NCBI RefSeq assembly: GCF_013249015.1
Contig: NZ_JABRPL010000001.1
Location: 186,001 to 250,000 of the forward strand
Direction of reading: 5' to 3'
Length of the DNA: 64,000 nucleotides
Source of the DNA: Rathayibacter agropyri
Lineage (GTDB): Bacteria > Actinomycetota > Actinomycetes > Actinomycetales > Microbacteriaceae
Part shown: positions 40,134 to 49,640 of the stretch, piece by piece
Layout: each line of letters opens with the position of its first letter
Numbering within the stretch: position 1 is the first letter of the stretch
Translations under genes and position numbers: made by a program
Notes under the pieces: generated by a model
The model's input: the letters and a program-made list of their open reading frames with translations, nothing else
Told to the model about the DNA's origin: nothing
Databases searched by the model: none

Positions 40134-42133
40134 GGGCGCCGTTCGTCCCTCAGTCGCAGGAGGCCGATTGCGGTCCGGCTTGTCTCTCCTCCGTGCTCGC
40201 CGCGCACGGGCGCCTCGTTCCGCTCGGTGAGCTGGTCGCTGCCTCCGGCACGGGTCGCGGCGGCACCAGCGCGGCCGGACTTCTCCGCGCCGCCGCCGGA
40301 CAGGGGCTCGAGGCACGCGCCCACCGCTTGATCGGTGACAGCGGAGTCCTCGTGGCCCGCCTGACCCTGCCGATGATCGCCCTGCGAGCCGACCATCACT
40401 TCGTTGTCGTCGATCGCGTGACGACGCACTCGGTCTCGGTCGTCGATCCGGCCTCGGGACGCTCGCTGCTGCCGCGCGGCCAGTTCATCGACTCGTGCAC
40501 GGGCCTTTTCCTCTGCTTCACCCCCGGTTCCGCATTTCGCCAGGGCGGTCGCGCTCCCGCTGGCGCGTTCGGGCGACTGTGGCGGATGCTCGCTCCGGGC
40601 CAGCGCGTCATCGTCGCTCTCGCGATTCTCGCGAGCGCCGTCGCTGCCGCAACCGTGCTCGGCATGGCGGTCCTCCTGCGCGCAGGCGGGGCGCTGGAGT
40701 GGCCGCGGGATGCGCTCGTCGGTTGCCTCTTCGCCGCCGCCGCGGCCTCCGCGCTGGCCGGCTGGTGGGGAGCCGCAACCGTGACGGCGATCAGTGACCG
40801 CACGGTTCGGCCTGCCGCTCGTGAACTCGTCTCGCGGCTCATCCGCGTGACACCGGAGTTCGCCCGTGCTCGGTTCCTGGGCGAGGTGGCCACGCGTCCG
40901 CAGCGTCTTGACTCGGCCGTGGAGTCCTCCGCCGCCCTCGCCGTGCGCGCGGTCACTGCGGTGCTCACGGCCGTCATCTCCGTCGCGGCTCTCACGGTCA
41001 TCGCGCCGCGCGCAGGGCTCGTCGCCTTTCTTGTGGCGGTCGCGGTGAGTCTCCTAGGCCGCTGGCGAGGGGAGGGCGCGGCGGCGCTAGCCCGTGCCGT
41101 CTCGTCGGCCGAGGCAGCCAGGGACGGCGAGTTGATGCACTCCCTCGGTGCCCTCGACGTCCTGCGCATGGAGGCGGCGCCCGAGGCCCTGCTCCGGCGC
41201 TGGCAGAACGAGCAGGAACAGTGCGATGCACTGGGCGAGCGCCTTGGGCGGCGCCTCATGCTCGGTGATCGCGCACACCAGGCGGTGAGCGGGCTGGGTG
41301 TCTCCCTGGTGACGGTCGTCGCGTGGCTCGACACGGCAGATTCCCTCGCTGTCGCGGTGATTCCGCTGCTCGCGGGCGTCGTCCTCGCCGGCGTCACTGC
41401 CGTTCTCGAGGTCGTGCCCTCGGCCGCGACGCTCCGGCAGGCGTGGGGCGTCCTTGATGACGTCCCGCCGATCACCCAGCGCGTCGAGCAGAGAGACGAT
41501 GCGTTAGTTCCCGGAGCGCTGCGCTGTACCCGCGCCGTCTCCGCCCTGGGCGCCATCGCAATCGACCTCGATGTGGAGCCGGGGGAGCACCTGGTGATCA
41601 CCGGTCGCAGCGGTGTCGGCAAGTCGACGCTCCTGCGAATGCTCGCCGGTGTGGACGTGCCCGCAGCCGGCCGTGTCGCTCGCGGACCAGGACTGGTCGG
41701 CTACGTCCCGCAGCGACCCCTCTTCCTGGACGGCACCGTCCGCGACGCGCTCGCCTTCGGGCGCGAGCTTGACGACGACGCGCTTGCCGTGGCGCTCAGG
41801 CTGGTCGAACTCGATGAGGTCGTGCGTTCACGCGGTGGTCTCGACGCCACCGTGGTGCACGGCGGTGCCAACTTCAGCGGAGGCGAGCGCCAACGCCTCG
41901 CTCTCGCTCGTGCGCTCGCGGGTGCGGCGCCGGTCCTCCTGCTCGATGAAGCTCTGAGCGCCGTCGAAGACGGGCTCGCTGCCCGCATCCTCGCCCGCTT
42001 GCGCGACCGCACCGTCGTCTCGGTTGCTCACCGCGTCACCGACGTCCCGGAGGCGCGCCTTCTCGTGCTCGACGGGGAGGGCCTGCACGAGGCCGCGGGT
42101 CGGTCAGGAGCCGCGCGGGTGGACGCGCGATGA
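40130..42133 (+). CDS. C39 peptidase-containing ABC transporter (PCAT), leader removal and export
   Basis: A 667-residue bifunctional exporter. Residues 1-130 are a C39 cysteine protease with PQSQEADCGPACL (Cys14; Gln8 as likely oxyanion residue), His90 in DHHFVVVD and Asp106 in VVDP. About six membrane spans follow (residues 155-430). The ATPase has Walker A ITGRSGVGKSTLL, signature FSGGERQRLALARAL and Walker B VLLLDEALSAVE. C39 domains cut after Gly-Gly, which fits Gly26-Gly27 of the precursor. It overlaps both the P450 and the next ABC gene by 4 bp. The ATPase residues look competent. Confidence 0.92.
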   Translation: MRAPFVPQSQEADCGPACLSSVLAAHGRLVPLGELVAASGTGRGGTSAAGLLRAAAGQGLEARAHRLIGDSGVLVARLTLPMIALRADHHFVVVDRVTTHSVSVVDPASGRSLLPRGQFIDSCTGLFLCFTPGSAFRQGGRAPAGAFGRLWRMLAPGQRVIVALAILASAVAAATVLGMAVLLRAGGALEWPRDALVGCLFAAAAASALAGWWGAATVTAISDRTVRPAARELVSRLIRVTPEFARARFLGEVATRPQRLDSAVESSAALAVRAVTAVLTAVISVAALTVIAPRAGLVAFLVAVAVSLLGRWRGEGAAALARAVSSAEAARDGELMHSLGALDVLRMEAAPEALLRRWQNEQEQCDALGERLGRRLMLGDRAHQAVSGLGVSLVTVVAWLDTADSLAVAVIPLLAGVVLAGVTAVLEVVPSAATLRQAWGVLDDVPPITQRVEQRDDALVPGALRCTRAVSALGAIAIDLDVEPGEHLVITGRSGVGKSTLLRMLAGVDVPAAGRVARGPGLVGYVPQRPLFLDGTVRDALAFGRELDDDALAVALRLVELDEVVRSRGGLDATVVHGGANFSGGERQRLALARALAGAAPVLLLDEALSAVEDGLAARILARLRDRTVVSVAHRVTDVPEARLLVLDGEGLHEAAGRSGAARVDAR

Positions 42134-43884
42134 GCGCCACGCGCGAGGCGCAGGGGTCGGTCTTGGCCCCTCACCTTCGCTCGGCCGCGCGCGACGTGCG
42201 CTGGACTCTCCTGCTGGCGGCGGCGGCGACTCTCGCCGCGACCCTCCTGACCGGCTCGGCTCTGCTGGCCGCGATCGTGCTGGTCCCGCAGGGGAGGCTC
42301 GCCGAGGCACTGACAGCGGCAAGTGTTCTCGTGCTCATCGGTGCGCTCGTTGGCATCGTCGCCGATCGGGCCGGACTCTCGGCGCAGCGGCGACTCCTCG
42401 CCCGGCTGGAGGAGTCGGTGTGGTCGGCGCTCCTGCGGCAACCTCTGCACTTCTTCACGTCGCGCTCGATCCGCGAACTGCTCGGTTACGCGGGCAGCAT
42501 GAGCATGGTCCGTCGCCTCCTGGGCCCGCACTCACTCGAGGCGCTTCTGGCCAGCCTCTCGGTCGCGGCGATAACGATGATGCTCGCCGTCATCGATCCG
42601 TGGCTGGCCACGCGGGCGCTCATCGTTATGACGGGCATCGGTGCCGTCGCGCTCCAGCTCTTCCATCGTCAGCAGAAGCAGGACCTCGCAGTGATGCAGG
42701 AGGTGGAGTCGGCCCAGGCCACTCTCTACCCCGCCCTGATCGGACGCGACGAGGTCGAGGTCTTCCGGGCGCACAGCCACGTGCAGGCGCAGTGGCAGGC
42801 GAGCTTCACCCGCCAGAAGGACGCCGACCGTGCGGGCTTGCGTGTCGCCGACCCGGCGACCGCGGTGCTGCAGGCGACGCCGGCGATCTTCCTCGCTGTG
42901 CTCTGCCCGGCGGTCCTTGACTCGGGCGGGGGAGCGGTGGGGATCGGCACTCTGGCGATCCTCGCCGTCCAGCTGGGATCGGCGGTCGCGCGGCTCATTC
43001 CCGTGGTCCCTGCGCTCTTCTCGCTCGCGCTTGCCGACCGCCGCCTGCGGCCTGTCCTCGGCGGGGAGCGGCAGACCCGCACGACCGAGTCGGCCGCTGT
43101 GCCCCAGCCGCAGGCGGCGAGCGGTGCCGCCGGGCGTCTCGACCTGCAGGACCTCCACTTCCGTTTCCCCGGCGCTTCCACTCCGCTGCTCTGCGGCGCG
43201 AGCGCCAGCGTGGCCCCTGGCGAGATGGTCGCCGTCATCGGTCCGTCAGGATCGGGCAAGTCAACGCTCCTGCACCTGGTACTCGGCCTCGCATCACCCG
43301 AGGGCGGCGCTGTCCTCCTCGACGGTGTCGATGTTTGCCGACTTCCCGAGCAGGATCTGCGCCGGCGTCTCGCCGTCGTCGCGCAGGGCGGTGGACTCCT
43401 GCGCGGCACGCTCCGCGAGGCGGTGACCGGCTTCCGGGAGGGGATCGACGACGCGGCGATCCGACTCGCACTGCGTCGCGCCGGGTTGGATGACCTCGTC
43501 GCGAGCCTCCCGATGGGCCTGGAGACGAGGATCAGCGACGGTCGCAGCGGTTTCTCCGGGGGAGAGGAGCAGCGGATCCTGCTGGCGCGAGCACTGGTCG
43601 GCGCACCCTCCGTTCTGCTGCTCGATGAGGCGACGAGTGCCCTCGACCCGACGACGGAGGCCGAAGTGGTCGCGGCGGTCGCGGAACTCCAGGTGACGCG
43701 GATCGTGGTGGCCCACCGCCTCAGCACGATCCTGTGCGCCGATCAGGTGCTGCTCCTGCGCGACGGTCGTCTCCACTGCGTCGCCACCCGCGACCCGCAC
43801 CGTCTCGCCTCGCTCGTCGCGTCGGCCTCCCGCCGCGATCTCGAACCCTGCCCCCTTCTCACCCCGCAAGGAGTCCGTCCATGA
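42130..43884 (+). CDS. ABC transporter, membrane plus ATPase half-transporter
   Basis: A 584-residue type IV half-transporter without a peptidase domain. The membrane region (about 20-310) starts with LLLAAAATLAATLLTGSALLAAIVL in two parts, and the ATPase has Walker A VIGPSGSGKSTLL, Q-loop AQGGGLL, signature FSGGEEQRILLARAL, Walker B VLLLDEATSALD and H-loop VVAHRLSTI. It may pair with the upstream PCAT as a heterodimer or act alone in export or self-protection. It overlaps the PCAT gene (ATGA) and the cyclodehydratase gene (ATGA), so it is fully embedded in the operon. Confidence 0.9.
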   Translation: MSATREAQGSVLAPHLRSAARDVRWTLLLAAAATLAATLLTGSALLAAIVLVPQGRLAEALTAASVLVLIGALVGIVADRAGLSAQRRLLARLEESVWSALLRQPLHFFTSRSIRELLGYAGSMSMVRRLLGPHSLEALLASLSVAAITMMLAVIDPWLATRALIVMTGIGAVALQLFHRQQKQDLAVMQEVESAQATLYPALIGRDEVEVFRAHSHVQAQWQASFTRQKDADRAGLRVADPATAVLQATPAIFLAVLCPAVLDSGGGAVGIGTLAILAVQLGSAVARLIPVVPALFSLALADRRLRPVLGGERQTRTTESAAVPQPQAASGAAGRLDLQDLHFRFPGASTPLLCGASASVAPGEMVAVIGPSGSGKSTLLHLVLGLASPEGGAVLLDGVDVCRLPEQDLRRRLAVVAQGGGLLRGTLREAVTGFREGIDDAAIRLALRRAGLDDLVASLPMGLETRISDGRSGFSGGEEQRILLARALVGAPSVLLLDEATSALDPTTEAEVVAAVAELQVTRIVVAHRLSTILCADQVLLLRDGRLHCVATRDPHRLASLVASASRRDLEPCPLLTPQGVRP

Positions 43885-46181
43885 CCGTCCCCGTCCTGCG
43901 TTTCCGCCGCGACGAGAGCATCACTCCCGTTCCCGGTGACGGCGTCTTCATCACCTCTGAGCGCGGCGCAAGTAAGCGACTGCACGGTACGGCCGTCTCA
44001 GCCGCGTTTCCCCTCCTGGATGGCACGCTCAGCCGCGCCCAGGTCGTGGATCGGCTCGGCGCAGTGCTGGGCGAGCGTGCGGCGCACCACGCCGTGGAAG
44101 CACTGCTGAACTCCGGCCACGTGATCGAGGCGGACCCGGGAATCGACAGCGCGCGCGCTGGCTACTTCGAGCAGCTGGGCTTCGACGCCGACGACGCAGT
44201 TCGCCGACTCGACGCCGCGACGCTCGACGTCCTCGCCCTCGGTCGTGCCGGTGAACTCGACATCGACGCCGCCCTTCGGGGGACGGGCCTGCCCGTCACC
44301 CGCCACCGCGAGCTGCGCGAGGTACCGGAGTCGGCTCGCTTCCTCCTGGTCGTGACCGACGATTATCAGCGTGCCGAGCTCAGGAGCATCAATCGCGAGG
44401 CATGTCGACGGGGCCTGCCGTGGATGCCGGTGCGTCCGTACGGTGAGTCGGCGTGGTTCGGCCCGATGGTCACCCCGGGTGAGACTGCGTGCTTCGAGTG
44501 CCTGCACGTGCGCCTGCACAGCAAGAATCTCTCCCAATCGTACTTCCGACAGCGAGGGGCGCTGTGCGGTGACCCGGTGCCCACTGCTCTCGGGCTCGCC
44601 TCCGGGACAACGGCGGCCCTCGCGCTCGCAGCGCACGCGGTTGCTGTCCGGCTGGCTCGTCCGGCCGAGGTGCCCACGGAGGATGCCCGCCGGGCGGGCG
44701 ACGTCACGACCGTGGACCTGGGCACCCTGCGCTCCGTCCGCCACCGACTTGACCCACGTCCGCAGTGCGCCGTCTGCGGCGACAGCACCCTCCAGACCGA
44801 CAGGATGGCCGCGCCCGTGCGGTTGCAGTCGCGAGCGGCCGTGACCACGGGCGATGGGGGCCATCGCGCGATGAGCCCGGAGGACTTCACCGCCCGCTAC
44901 CGGCACTTCGTGAGTCCGATCACCGGGCCCGTCAGCCACCTCACCGAGATGCCGCGCCACGGCGAGGACCTTTTCGTCTATACGGCCGGTCAGAACTTCG
45001 CCGTCCCCATGCGGGGTCTCGCCGATCTCCGGGCGGGGCTGCGAAGCCTGAGCTGCGGCAAAGGCAAGTCACGCGCTCAGGCCGAGGCGAGCGCCCTTGG
45101 TGAGGCCATCGAGCGCTACTCCGGCCTCTTCCACGGCGACGAGCCGCGGGTACTCGCCCGCTGGAGCGAGCTCGGCCCCGACCGCGCTGTGCATCCCAAC
45201 ACGCTGCACCACTTCAGCGAGGCGCAGTTCCGCAACCGCGACGACTGGAACGCTCGCCCGTCGCACTTCCACTGGGTGGGCGATCAGCTCGACCCGGACG
45301 CACAGATCGAGTGGACGCCGGTGTATTCGCTCACCCGCGAGCGCCACATCCTTGTCCCCACCTCCGCACTGTTCTACGCCTTCCAGCCGGAGGCGAGCCC
45401 GTTCAACGCCTCATCGAACTCCAATGGCTGCGCAGCCGGCTCGTCGCTGGAGGACGCCGTGCTGCAGGGCTTCATGGAGCTAGTGGAGCGCGACGCGACC
45501 GCGATCTGGTGGTACAACCGCCTCCGCCGGCGCCGGATCGACCTCGACAGCTTCGATGATCCGTACGTCTCAGCGTGGCGGGAGCAGTACCGTCGGCTCG
45601 GACGGGAAGCCTGGGTACTCGACATCACGACCGACCTGGGCATCCCCACGGTCGTCGCCGTGAGTCGGCGGACGGACAAGCCGGCGCAGGACATCCTCTT
45701 CGCCCTCGGCAGCCACTTCGACCTGGGAATCGCCGTGGGACGCGCGCTCAGCGAGATGAACCAGTTCCTCTCGCCGGTGGCCGATATGCCGTCGGACGGC
45801 ACTGGTAGCTACCGCTTCGATGACGTGGCGCAGGTGGAGTTCTGGAAGACCGCCACCATCGAGGACAACCCTTTCCTCGCGCCAGACGACTCCCTTCAGC
45901 CGGTCCGCTCTGGCGACTACGAGGACCTGTCGACCGGGGATCTCGCGGCGGACGTGCGAACCGCCCAGCGCATCGTCGAGGAGGCGGGGATGGAGATGCT
46001 TGTACTGGACCAGACCCGCGTCGACATCGGCCTGCCCGTGGTGAGGGTGATCGTCCCGGGTCTTCGCCACTTCTGGCCGAGGTTTGCGCCGGGACGGCTC
46101 TACGAGGTCCCCGTGCGGAGGGGATGGCTCGACTCGCCCACTCCCGAGGACGAGCTGAACCCGATCGGGATCTTCATCTGA
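43881..46181 (+). CDS. TOMM cyclodehydratase: fused leader-binding E1-like and YcaO domains
   Basis: Makes azoline rings from Cys, Ser and Thr of the precursor with ATP. The 766-residue protein joins the two usual components. The N-terminal E1-like half (about 1-310) carries the leader-binding region and a zinc site formed by CFEC (204, 207) and CAVC (296, 299). The YcaO half (about 340-766) shows the ATP-binding stretch GKGKSRAQAEASALGEAIERY around 393-413, NSNGCAAGSSLEDAV and ELVERDATAIWW. The C-terminus ends NPIGIFI and lacks the PxPxP tail of many LAP YcaO enzymes. It overlaps its neighbours by 4 bp and 1 bp. ATG 43881 fits the coupling; the frame is open upstream through the ABC gene. 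Confidence 0.93.
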   Translation: MTVPVLRFRRDESITPVPGDGVFITSERGASKRLHGTAVSAAFPLLDGTLSRAQVVDRLGAVLGERAAHHAVEALLNSGHVIEADPGIDSARAGYFEQLGFDADDAVRRLDAATLDVLALGRAGELDIDAALRGTGLPVTRHRELREVPESARFLLVVTDDYQRAELRSINREACRRGLPWMPVRPYGESAWFGPMVTPGETACFECLHVRLHSKNLSQSYFRQRGALCGDPVPTALGLASGTTAALALAAHAVAVRLARPAEVPTEDARRAGDVTTVDLGTLRSVRHRLDPRPQCAVCGDSTLQTDRMAAPVRLQSRAAVTTGDGGHRAMSPEDFTARYRHFVSPITGPVSHLTEMPRHGEDLFVYTAGQNFAVPMRGLADLRAGLRSLSCGKGKSRAQAEASALGEAIERYSGLFHGDEPRVLARWSELGPDRAVHPNTLHHFSEAQFRNRDDWNARPSHFHWVGDQLDPDAQIEWTPVYSLTRERHILVPTSALFYAFQPEASPFNASSNSNGCAAGSSLEDAVLQGFMELVERDATAIWWYNRLRRRRIDLDSFDDPYVSAWREQYRRLGREAWVLDITTDLGIPTVVAVSRRTDKPAQDILFALGSHFDLGIAVGRALSEMNQFLSPVADMPSDGTGSYRFDDVAQVEFWKTATIEDNPFLAPDDSLQPVRSGDYEDLSTGDLAADVRTAQRIVEEAGMEMLVLDQTRVDIGLPVVRVIVPGLRHFWPRFAPGRLYEVPVRRGWLDSPTPEDELNPIGIFI

Positions 46182-47722
46182 TGGGCACCTTCACCGCCCG
46201 CGCGCAGAGCGTCCCCACGTCGCCGATGGGCAGCCGCACTCGGTCCCTCGGCCTGCGACCGGGAGTCGCGTTCGCCGATTCGGGAGACGGTCGCCTCACG
46301 GTGAGCGTCCGCGGCACCCCGGTAGCCCGTCTGACGGGGCTCTCGTCGGCTCTGTCCCGAGCCCTCGCCGACCTCGACTCGGCCGCCACCTCGATCCTGG
46401 ACGAGGAGTCACTCGCCGCCGAGTTCGCTCGTCTGCCGCAGATGGTCCGCGGATGTGTCCTCACCGCCGTCCGACTCGGGAACCGGACTCTGGCGCTCGC
46501 CGAGCCCCTGCGGGCGGGGGAGTCTCCGATCGAACCGGTGCCGCTCGAGCCGGCTGACCTCGTCCGTTCTAGCCCCTTTTCGTACAGCCATCGACAGAAC
46601 GACGAGCTGCTTATGGAGTCGCCCGTCGCCGGGTCTCGCGTCATCGCCCTCGATGACGGCCTGGGCCTCCTCCTCGCCGCGACCGCGCGTGCCTCTCGCG
46701 TCGATGACCTCGAGGGGCGGCTCGCCTGCGTCCTCCCCGCCTCGGCCGCGCGCGAGATCCTGGAGCTGATGCTCGGCGCGGGCGTCCTTGAGGTGGCGGA
46801 GCGCACATCCGGGACGTTCCCCAGCGAGACCGACCCGGTGTTGCGCCAGTGGGACTTCCACGATCTGCTCTTTCACTCCCGGTCCCGGTTCGGCCGCACG
46901 GCGGAGCCGTTCGGCGGGATTTTTCCGCACACCGGTCGCATCGAGCCCCGGCCAGCCGTCCGGGAGCGCCATGCGGGGCCGCTCATCGATTTGCCGGCGC
47001 CGTCGTTCACCGACGTCCTCCAGCGCGATCCGTCTCTCCTCCTGGCAATGGAGACCCGACACTCCTGCAGGACATTCGGCGAGCAGCCGCTGACCCTGGA
47101 TGAGCTCGGCGAGTTCCTGTTCCGGACCGCGCGGGTCTCGGCGGTCCGTGAGCCTGGCCCGGGCCTGCTCTACCAGGCGTCCCATCGCCCGTATCCCAGC
47201 GGAGGCTCGGCCTACGAGCTCGAGCTGTATCTCACCGTGCGTCGTGCGGCAGGTCTCGAGCCCGGTAGCTACCACTACGAGCCCGACGCGCACCGCCTTC
47301 GACGGCTCGATACCTCCGGGACCGATCGTGAAGCACTGCTCGCGGCCGCCTCGCTCTCGGCCGGGGGCACCGTGCAGCCGGACGTGCTCCTCACCATCAC
47401 CTCGCGGTTCCAACGGTTGCAGTGGAAGTACCGCTCGATTGCCTACGCCGTCTCGCTCAAGCACGTCGGGGTGCTGTATCAGACGATGTATCTCGTCGCC
47501 TCAGCAATGAAGATCGGGGCGTGCGGTCTGGGCAGCGGCGACAGCGAGGCGTCGGTTCGGGCGTTCGGTCTCGATTACCTCGAGGAGTCGTCGGTCGGCG
47601 AGTTCCTCCTCGGCTCCGCTCCGAGCGCCTCCCGGTCGCTGCCGTCTCCGCGCGACGAGGAAGACGATCAGGGCTTCCCGGGCGCCGACTGGGGCATCAG
47701 GGCCGCTCGCGCCCGCGCCTGA
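46181..47722 (+). CDS. SagB-type azoline dehydrogenase
   Basis: FMN nitroreductase-fold enzyme that oxidises azolines to aromatic thiazoles and oxazoles. The 513-residue protein is longer than single-domain SagB; its N-terminal 230 residues are poorly defined. The catalytic domain shows RHSCRTFGEQPLTLDELGEFL near 293, YPSGGSAYELELYLTV, SYHYEPDAHRLRRL, and Lys416-Tyr417 in QWKYRSIAYAVSLKH, equivalent to the catalytic Lys-Tyr pair of McbC. GACGLGSGDSE binds cofactor. The ATG overlaps the cyclodehydratase stop by one base (TGATG). Its presence predicts aromatic azoles in the product. It ends 24 nt from the convergent response regulator gene. Confidence 0.92.
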   Translation: MGTFTARAQSVPTSPMGSRTRSLGLRPGVAFADSGDGRLTVSVRGTPVARLTGLSSALSRALADLDSAATSILDEESLAAEFARLPQMVRGCVLTAVRLGNRTLALAEPLRAGESPIEPVPLEPADLVRSSPFSYSHRQNDELLMESPVAGSRVIALDDGLGLLLAATARASRVDDLEGRLACVLPASAAREILELMLGAGVLEVAERTSGTFPSETDPVLRQWDFHDLLFHSRSRFGRTAEPFGGIFPHTGRIEPRPAVRERHAGPLIDLPAPSFTDVLQRDPSLLLAMETRHSCRTFGEQPLTLDELGEFLFRTARVSAVREPGPGLLYQASHRPYPSGGSAYELELYLTVRRAAGLEPGSYHYEPDAHRLRRLDTSGTDREALLAAASLSAGGTVQPDVLLTITSRFQRLQWKYRSIAYAVSLKHVGVLYQTMYLVASAMKIGACGLGSGDSEASVRAFGLDYLEESSVGEFLLGSAPSASRSLPSPRDEEDDQGFPGADWGIRAARARA

Positions 47723-47746
47723 GAGGTGCGCGCGCAGGGCCGCGGC

Positions 47747-48358
47747 TCAGAGCCAGCCGGCGGTTCGTGCTGCGGTGACGGCCTCGGAGCGGGTTGTCGC
47801 GTTCAGTTTCGTCATGGCGTTCGACAGGTAGTTGCGCACGGTGCCCTGACTGAGGTGCATCGCTGCCGCGATCGCTGCCGTCCGCCGGCCCGCGGCGACG
47901 TGCCGGAGTAGCTCGATCTCGCGCTCCGTAAGCGGGTTGGCTCCCGCGCGAAGCGCTTCTGCCGCGAGCTGCGGGTCGATCGCCGTGCCGCCGGCGGCGA
48001 CGGTCCGGATCCCCTCGGTGAGGCGCGAGCCGGTGGTCGACTTGACCAGGTAGCCGTTCGCGCCGGCGCTGAGCGCTCGCGGCACGTGTCCATGACCGGG
48101 AAGGGCAGTCAGCAGGAGAATCGCGCAGTCGACCCCCGCCGCCCGCAGATCGGCCGTGGCCTCGATCCCGTTGCGGCCGGGCATCTCGACGTCGAGCAGC
48201 GCGACGTCGGGTCGTAGCCGGAGGGCCGCCTCGACGACGAGGTCGCCGCGCGTCACGCGTCCGACGATCTCGAAGTCCGGTTCGATGCCGAGCAGCACCT
48301 CGAACGCCTCCGCGACGAGGTCGATGTCCTCGGCGATGAGAATGCGCAACGTCCTCAC
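47747..48358 (-). CDS. LuxR/NarL-family response regulator
   Basis: A 203-residue response regulator. The receiver domain has Asp11 in AEDIDLV, the phosphoacceptor Asp56 in ALLDVEMPGRNG and the conserved lysine in GYLVKST. The C-terminal LuxR helix-turn-helix is LTEREIELLRHVAAGRRTAAIA, then SQGTVRNYLSNAMTKL. GTG 48358 overlaps the kinase stop by 4 bp, so the pair is coupled; the frame is open further upstream through the kinase. It probably binds the ATGAC-N4-GTCAT palindromes at 38399 and 51810, which would link product sensing to precursor and exporter expression (inference). Confidence 0.92.
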   Translation of the reverse strand: MRTLRILIAEDIDLVAEAFEVLLGIEPDFEIVGRVTRGDLVVEAALRLRPDVALLDVEMPGRNGIEATADLRAAGVDCAILLLTALPGHGHVPRALSAGANGYLVKSTTGSRLTEGIRTVAAGGTAIDPQLAAEALRAGANPLTEREIELLRHVAAGRRTAAIAAAMHLSQGTVRNYLSNAMTKLNATTRSEAVTAARTAGWL

Positions 48359-49566
48359 GTCAGCTCTCCCGATCGATCCGAGTGGACGGGGGGAGTCGAT
48401 GGGGGTGAGGTCCGCCCATCGACGCCGACCGCAGCTGAGGAACGCAAGCCGCTGATGCCGACGGGGAGCCGCGCGAGCACACGGAACGTCCCGGGCTCCG
48501 GACTGCCGGCCTCCAGCACGCCCCCGATCGCCTCCCAGCGCGAGCGGAGGCTTTGCAGCCCCGTCCCGCGCGTGTTCCTCGCCGTGTTGACCGGGCAACC
48601 GTCGTTCGCGATCGAGAGTTCGAGCACCCCGTCATCCTCGCTCACCCGAACCCAGCAGCGCCGAGGGCGTGAGTATTTCAGCATGTTGGTCACCGCCTCG
48701 CGCACGATCACGGCAGCCAGTCGCTGCGTCTCTGTGTCGCCAGCGCCGTCGATTCGGCTGTCCCAAGCGATCCCGACCTGCTCGCAGAGTTCCTGCGCGC
48801 AGCGCAGCTCGACGTGGAGGTCGGCGGAAACGGGTCCGTTAGTGAGTGAGCGCAGCGCCGCCTGACCCTCAGCCACGATCGCGCTTGACGCACGCAGCTG
48901 CACCGCAGCCTCGTCAGTGCTCCCGAGCTCGAGGAGGCGCAGCACGGCCTGCTCGCGCAACGAGACGGCGACAAGAGTGCGGCCAAGGATGTCGTGCAGA
49001 TCCCTCGAGATCCGGTAGCGCTCCTCGTCGACCCTGAGTCGCGCCACCTCCTCGCGGGTGTAGACGAGGCCGTCGGTGACGACGGCGAGGCGAATGGGGA
49101 TGTACATCGCGAAGACAGTGAGCACGGGCATCGTCACGAGCAGGCTCAGATCGTCGACCGACCAGTCGGGCGTGCTGAAGACCTCAAGGACGAGGTTCGT
49201 CAGGACTGCGCAGAGCGCGATCAGCCCCGGCCCACCGCCGTAGGCGAGAAAAACGCACGCGGCCCAGACGCAGCTCAGAGTCCAGTCCGCCATCCATCCG
49301 CTTGCGAGGACGAGGGGCCCAACGACGATCAGCGCCAGGAGGAGAGAAGTTGTGCGGGGAGCACCGGACGCTACTCTCACCGACGCGACGGTCACGATCG
49401 CCACCACGATGATGAGGCCGAGCTGCGCAGCGACGGAGGTTGGCGACGGAGGGGTACTCGGCTTGGTAGCAATGATCATCGACACGATGAGGAGGAAGAC
49501 AGCGATCAGGACGCTGCCAACGAAGCTGACGCGCGATTCCGCCGACAGCCGTCGCCATCGGATCAC
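48355..49566 (-). CDS. Sensor histidine kinase (HisKA_3, NarX/LiaS/DesK type)
   Basis: A 403-residue membrane kinase. Five or six hydrophobic segments between residues 14 and 165 form the sensor region without a large extracellular loop, as in intramembrane-sensing kinases responding to cell-envelope antibiotics. The HisKA_3 phosphoacceptor is His191 in RISRDLHDILGRTL, and the ATPase domain has VREAVTNMLKYS and GTGLQSLRSRWEAIGG. I chose GTG 49566, with GAGGG 7 nt upstream. A TATGCT -10 box at 49597-49602 lies 6 nt before an alternative in-frame GTG at 49590. It is followed by its regulator and preceded on the same strand by the ABC-2 exporter operon. Confidence 0.9.
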   Translation of the reverse strand: MIRWRRLSAESRVSFVGSVLIAVFLLIVSMIIATKPSTPPSPTSVAAQLGLIIVVAIVTVASVRVASGAPRTTSLLLALIVVGPLVLASGWMADWTLSCVWAACVFLAYGGGPGLIALCAVLTNLVLEVFSTPDWSVDDLSLLVTMPVLTVFAMYIPIRLAVVTDGLVYTREEVARLRVDEERYRISRDLHDILGRTLVAVSLREQAVLRLLELGSTDEAAVQLRASSAIVAEGQAALRSLTNGPVSADLHVELRCAQELCEQVGIAWDSRIDGAGDTETQRLAAVIVREAVTNMLKYSRPRRCWVRVSEDDGVLELSIANDGCPVNTARNTRGTGLQSLRSRWEAIGGVLEAGSPEPGTFRVLARLPVGISGLRSSAAVGVDGRTSPPSTPPVHSDRSGELT

Positions 49567-49640
49567 TGGTGTTCCCTCAAGTTCGTGCACTCGTGCAGCA
49601 TACGGAAGCAAAGCTCGCCTCCGGCCGTCAAGAGATGGCG

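Noticed and set aside
38605-47722. Thiopeptide or lanthipeptide cluster
   Set aside because: There is no LanB-type dehydratase, LanC cyclase or pyridine-forming enzyme in the cluster; only cyclodehydratase and dehydrogenase genes are present, which fits a linear azole peptide.
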